From Guyanagaster necrorhizus (lineage: Eukaryota; Basidiomycota; Agaricomycetes; Agaricales; Physalacriaceae): 37,100 bases of DNA. The notes under the pieces are model-generated. The model did not search any database. It saw only the letters and a program-made list of their open reading frames with translations, and had not been told where the DNA came from. The stretch is from positions 725,244 through 762,343 of the forward strand of contig NW_025064889.1 of assembly GCF_019112545.1 (NCBI RefSeq), written 5' to 3'. Below, one piece after another: positions 33,066 to 37,100 of this stretch (within the stretch, counting starts at the first letter, position 1; every line of letters starts with the position of its first letter). Position numbers and translations under genes: made by a program.

Positions 33066-33229
33066 ATAGTCCTACTTATTATAAATGTCTGTGGGCTGGA
33101 ACTAAAGAGCATGTGATATGTGCATGAAACAATAGATGTCATTTATTGGCAAGGTGTTGGTCATGAGCTGTAGCATAATAGCATTAGTCATATCAGCAAT
33201 AGCATCATCAGCAGACATCCATTTCTCAT

Positions 33230-35070
33230 TTACCTATTAGTTTGATTCTGGTTCATATTCCTTCCACTTGACAAGGTAGTCAGTCATGGTAGTTGGTCCT
33301 TGGCCACTGCACCCTCATGTGCAGCAGAGGTAAGAGTCAAGAATTGTCTTGATCTCATACAATTTCTCACTGTCAACTAAGTCAGGCTTGAGGAGAGGTG
33401 GTGTGCTGCACTATGGTTTCATGAGCACCAAATTTTGGTTTTTCTGGCTCTAGATCTGCCAGAGCATCAAGAGAGCTGAGCAGCAAGCATCATCCTGCCT
33501 CCAAAAAGAGGAACCATTCTCAGCTATGGCTCAAGCAATGGAACACTGATACAACCTGCCTGAGGATCTGCTGTGCAATCAACAACTCACACAATAATGA
33601 TAGATGGCTGCCTGCTGTCCATTCTCTTTGTGTCTGATATGCAATATTTAATGCTATACTGGCATTTAGGAGCAGATGCTTATCAGCCAGAGCAGGTGCA
33701 TGAATGAATACTTCATCTGATTAGGAGTGGATTGAGCATGGAGAGAGAGAGAGGAGAGTGGCCTAGAGGCTCATAGGAGCCATAGCTGATAAGGAGATGA
33801 ACCCTTGGACTCTCAGCATTTAAAGATTAATCTTGTAGATAGAATAGAGACCAACTTTTATAGTATAAAGCTGAGGAATAAAATTCCACTAGTCTCCTAC
33901 AAGCCAAAGCCATAAGCATACCTAGAAGCCTTTGAGCCTGGTATCACACAAGTTGACAGCTTAGAAGAATTCTTGTTACCTCTCTCTTATTCCTTTCATA
34001 TTTTCCTCATCTGCAAAACTTGAGAGTGGATGCCAGAGCTTGTTCTACCAATGAGCCATTTGCTCCAGGTGGATTCCATTGGGTCTGCTCTAAACTGCTG
34101 GATTTTCTCCTTGCAATTATAAAAGGACTTGCAAGAGCAGATACATTCTTCTTGTATCAGGGAGTTTGCTAGCCTTACAGCAGTTGTTTTTAGTTTGAAA
34201 ATGTGAATAGTATATATTGAGAGAGAAGGGCTTTGTTAAAGACTGGATGGATTTTCCAGTCAGTTGGAAGAGTGAGTTTGTAGGTGGAGAGGCCTATCTT
34301 TATGGTGATTACAAATGAGCCTGTATATTTGTCTGAGTTTTTGTTTTGAGTGGAAGAGATGAAGGTTGGTTGTGTCTAATCAGACTTTGTCACCAACTGC
34401 ATATGCTACAGAGTTTTTGCATTTGTCATATTGGAATTTCATTGCTGTAGTGGCTTTATCAAGGGCTTTATGAGTTTCTCTGTGGATTTGAGATATGTGA
34501 TCTGCAAATGTGACAGATGTGGGGGTCTGTGCAGAGCATTGGTCTGTGGTTACAATATTAGGATGATAGCCATGATTGACAAAGAAGGGGAGATTTTCCA
34601 GTAGCCAAGTGGATACAATTGTTATATTAAAAAGCAGTGAGCATGAGCCACTCTGTCCAATCATCCTGTCAGTAGTTGATGAATATGCATAAATACTTCT
34701 GGATTTCTTGGTTAGTACATTCTGTTTATCTATTGATCTGCAGATGATAGACTATGGATGTATTGCTCTTGACTCATAGTGAATAATACAAGTCCATCAT
34801 GAATTTGAAGATGAATTGAGGTTCTTGGTCTGAGATTACTATCTGGGGCATACCATATTTGGTATATATCTCATCATGTAATATTTTTGCTCATCTCTCC
34901 AAAGAAAGTTTCATAGTGCAGACATGGAAATAATTGTCTTTGAGAAAGCAGTCCACAATGACTATAGTGGTGTCAAAGCTATTGCATTCCAGTAGGCCAG
35001 TTATTATGTCTACTGAGATGTGTGTCCATGGTTTCATGGATACTTTGTTTGGATGCAGAGGGGTGGCTTT
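33230..35070 (-). pseudogene. Ty3/Gypsy chromovirus integrase with chromodomain, decayed
   Basis: Read on the minus strand from 35070, the frame with many stops shows an integrase core: WTHISVDIITGL (first catalytic Asp, about 35020), VISDQEPQF (second, about 34840), TECTNQEIQKYL (region of the catalytic Glu, about 34720). FFVNHGYHPN and a typical C-terminal part ending AVGDKV follow (to 34380). Another frame then gives GSFVITIKIGLSTYKLTLP and WKIHPVFNKALL (about 34315-34210). A chromodomain is visible at about 33360-33238 (YEIKTILDSYL ... DYLVKWKEYEPESN). About 850 bp of unassigned DNA lies between the last two, more than usual, so an insertion is likely. Protease, reverse transcriptase and RNase H are absent; the upstream side is cut by the younger LTR. 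Confidence 0.82.
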
Positions 35071-35562
35071 TGTTAGGAACATGCCAATCGAGTGGGCTTG
35101 AATGCATGCGCGGAGTCCGGCGGAGTGCGTGGGCGTTGACGAAGCTATTGGCAACATCACCCTTGAGTCGGGGCCCAAGGATCTGGATGGACAGAACGGA
35201 GTTCTGTCAGAGAAGTGAACAGGAGTATCCTTCGGAGCGGAATCCGACGGGTGAGATAGGGAGGAGTGAGTACGAAGTGTAGATGGCTTATCCAAGTTGA
35301 TATTCGAACTGAGTAGTTACGGTGATATACATGGCTTTATATACTAATGGTAGCTAATTCCGAGTCGGGTTCCATTGGGTTCTGGTGTGAATATTCGCTA
35401 CCGAGTTCGGGGTCTAGGTATTATAATGTGAAATACAGATGTGAAATGATAATGGTGAAATGAAATTAGTAGGTAATGGGAAGCAGCCAGAGTCCGGTGG
35501 GTAGCGTGATAGAATTCATGGTTGGTTGAGGTGACACAGAGGCCGGTGGCATGTGCGTAACA
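35071..35562 (-). repeat. LTR of the Gypsy-type retrotransposon, right copy (492 bp)
   Basis: It is the inverted counterpart of 222-713, the same length and with the same TGTTA...TAACA ends. By my count the two copies differ at 23 sites, all transitions. It lies inside the integrase of the older Gypsy element. A TATA box is kept at about 35337-35344 (minus strand). Its polypurine tract is at about 35565-35576, so this is also a 3' LTR; the rest of the element should lie to the right, partly outside the window. Confidence 0.87.
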
Positions 35563-35685
35563 GTATCCCCCCTTTAGCGTTCTTGCCCTCAAGAGCGCTG
35601 ATCCCGATGGCCGGTGGGGCCACATGGAGGATTGTTGGTGGCCATGGGAGTTTTGTATCTTGATCTGAAACCACCATCATCGCCT
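35563..35685 (-). mobile_element. Polypurine tract and 3' internal end, right copy
   Basis: On the minus strand this region ends CGCTAAAGGGGGGATAC right before the LTR, the expected polypurine tract. The plus strand of the same region precedes the start codon of the zinc-cluster-type gene, so retroelement 3' end and gene promoter share DNA. Confidence 0.65.
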
Positions 35686-36986
35686 ATGTCATCGCTCACC
35701 ACGTATCGTCGCTCATGCACTCCCGAGCCTCTGGTGAGGGGATCCACCCCCGATGGCCCTGAAGAGGCCAAAGAATTGTTTCGTCTAGAATGGGAGGCTG
35801 CGGAGGAAGAATACGCGGAGGCTGTGGAGAGTCATGTGGAATGGCAAAGGGAGCAAGAGCGGGAGGAAAAGGTCCAGGCAGACCATGTGGCCTGGGAGGC
35901 ACGGAAAAAGGAGCAGAAGGAGGAATTGGAGAGGAAGAGGGAGGAGGTTCGGCAAGCCACGGAGAGGCGGGCTAAGGAGGCAGAGGAGGCATTGAGAGAG
36001 GCAGCTCGGAGGGCGGCTGAGGAGAGGGAGGCCATGGAAAGGGAGGCCGCGGAGGCGGCAGCGAGGGCTGAGGCTGAGGAGGTAGAGCCAGAGGGGATGG
36101 TTATGGAGGATGGGTTGCTGATGACCTCCATGGAGGCCACTGATTTTCGGCTGCATCAAGTTTTGGCGGAACGGTATGGTCCTGGCCCTGGTCTTCGCTT
36201 CAAGAAGGTGACTCGCCATATGCCTCCAGAGTCTGATGATGAGCAGGTGAAGGGGACTGGGGACCCTGGAGAGGAGGAAGAGGGTGCGGGAGGGGAAGAG
36301 AAGGGCAGCGGTTCCGGCGGAGAAGGGACGTAAATGCAAGTTCAGGTCGAGAGGCATAGTGGATGACAGTGAGACAGAGGTGATCGTTAGCCCCAAAAAG
36401 CGGGCGAAGTTGGAAGTGGCGGGGCCGGCGGAGGGTGAAGAATTGTTGGATGGTGAAAGTAAGTGTCTTTGTTTTCTTCCATGGCTTAACTTAGCTTTTG
36501 TTTTCAGGGAGTTGTGTGCGTTGTCGTCAAGATGGCACACGGTGTTATGCATGACTGGTAACTGAAGGCACCAGTCGAGGGCGGACTTGCTCTCGCTGCA
36601 AGGTCAAGAAAACCGCCTGTTCGTTCAACAAGGGCGTCACCGCGAGTGAGGTGATCAGCAGTGTGGAGGTCTCCACCGGTCTTCACCAACTTTCAAAATT
36701 GATACGCAAGTTGATGTGTCGCATGGATGAGTTGGCGGACGAGATGGCAGATGTTCGTGGTACTGTGGCAGGTCTTCAAGATGACTACAGTTCTGATGAT
36801 ATGTCGTCTCCTTCGGAGCTGTTTTCGGAGTCTGAGGTGGAGGCCTGGAAGAAGGCCCAACTGATTTTCAAGGATGAGAGGGATCAGGAGGTGGAGGATC
36901 TTCGGGAGGCACTGTTGAAGGGGCTGGACGAGGATATAGAGGAGTTGAAGGAGCGGGGGGAGAGTTTGGGTTCCGCTTCTTTGTAA
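35686..36986 (+). pseudogene. Coiled-coil / zinc-cluster (Cys6-like) protein gene, broken, antisense to the retroelement
   Basis: From ATG 35686 a long Glu/Arg/Ala-rich coiled coil runs to about 36080. MVMEDGLLMTSMEATDFRL and RFKKVTRHMPPESDDE follow. The frame closes at 36331 but continues one register over as KGRKCKFRSRGIVDDSETEV and a basic NLS-like stretch (SPKKRAKL). After an intron (about 36461-36507) comes CVRCRQDGTRC, then TGA at 36550-36552, then CSRCKVKKTAC. Together they fit the fungal Zn2Cys6 spacing C-x2-C-x6-C ... C-x2-C-x6-C. The end is a second acidic/coiled region closing at TAA 36984-36986. So a frame change near 36250-36310 (frameshift or unrecognised small intron) and one nonsense codon break this copy. 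A DNA-binding role is inferred from the cysteine pattern only. Confidence 0.65.
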
Positions 36987-37100
36987 TATCTTTTGTATGA
37001 AATGTATATAGAAAGGGCGTCGGATGTTGGTAGTGGAGAAAAGAAATGTAAATACAAGATTTCGATTTGAAAGTGTAAAAGTGATTGAAATGGTAAGGTG
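36987..37100. other. 3' flank, nothing recognised
   Basis: AT-rich DNA after the zinc-cluster reading frame, likely its 3' untranslated region. No feature is visible before the window edge. Confidence 0.3.

Noticed and set aside
34020..34080. On the minus strand TGGCTCATTGGTAGAAC resembles a tRNA A box, suggesting a SINE
   Set aside because: No B box at the right distance, no cloverleaf, no repeat copy in the window. It lies in decayed retroelement DNA.
35785..36552. Long minus-strand open frame of 255 codons, rich in Leu, Pro and Ser
   Set aside because: It lies opposite the Glu/Arg-rich coiled coil of the zinc-cluster gene and shows no gag or pol motif, so it is a composition shadow.
1..37100. 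CRISPR array, bacterial operon or prophage
   Set aside because: Short spliceosomal introns, LTR retroelements and eukaryotic protein families throughout; no regularly spaced direct repeats.

Overview
The window is nuclear DNA from a filamentous basidiomycete, most likely an Agaricomycete. Genes are compact and carry many introns of about 45-60 nt. They sit 80-500 bp apart, often as head-to-head pairs. The protein families are fungal: HRI1, EMC1, a GH47 mannosidase, MTR4, and an RRM/coiled-coil protein ending in an HPDRWR motif that I associate with mushrooms. The transposons are typical of the group: a chromodomain Ty3/Gypsy, a Ty1/Copia and a pogo-type element.

Layout. (1) 1-5346 is a transposon block. 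It holds the 3' end and a 492-bp LTR of a Gypsy-type retrotransposon (1-713), unassigned decayed DNA (714-1664), and a Copia LTR split by a 2,397-bp pogo element (LTR 1665-4692, pogo 2088-4484). A Copia reverse-transcriptase remnant follows (4693-5346). (2) 5347-30984 is the genic core: GH47 mannosidase (-), EMC1 (+), RanBP2 zinc-finger protein (-), SF1 helicase (-), mitochondrial ribosomal protein bL31m (+), two-LIM protein (-), eIF5A (+), a doubtful gene (-), RRM/coiled-coil/HPD protein (+), HRI1 (+), IMP dehydrogenase (+) and MTR4 (+). (3) 30985-37100 is a second transposon block. It holds an unrecognised gene remnant split by a Copia solo LTR with a 5-bp target duplication, decayed DNA, a minus-strand Gypsy integrase with chromodomain, and a second copy of the 492-bp LTR in inverted orientation. 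Next to that LTR lies a broken zinc-cluster gene on the strand opposite to the retroelement.

The genic core is housekeeping: ER glycan trimming and membrane-protein insertion (GH47 and EMC1 share a 128-bp promoter), mitochondrial translation (bL31m), cytoplasmic translation (eIF5A), GTP synthesis (IMPDH) and nuclear RNA surveillance (MTR4).

The strongest unusual signal is mutational. The older transposon DNA has almost no CpG: I found none between about 31525 and 35088, and about seven in 714-5346. The edges against CpG-containing DNA are sharp. All eight in-frame stops of the pogo transposase can be explained by C:G to T:A transitions. The two 492-bp LTRs differ by 23 substitutions by my count, all transitions, 20 of them at CpG or former CpG sites. 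This points to a CpG-methylation-linked process that inactivates repeats and spares the genes. A second signal is the zinc-cluster gene: its start lies in sequence shared by both copies of the retroelement, so it may be an antisense cargo gene of that family.
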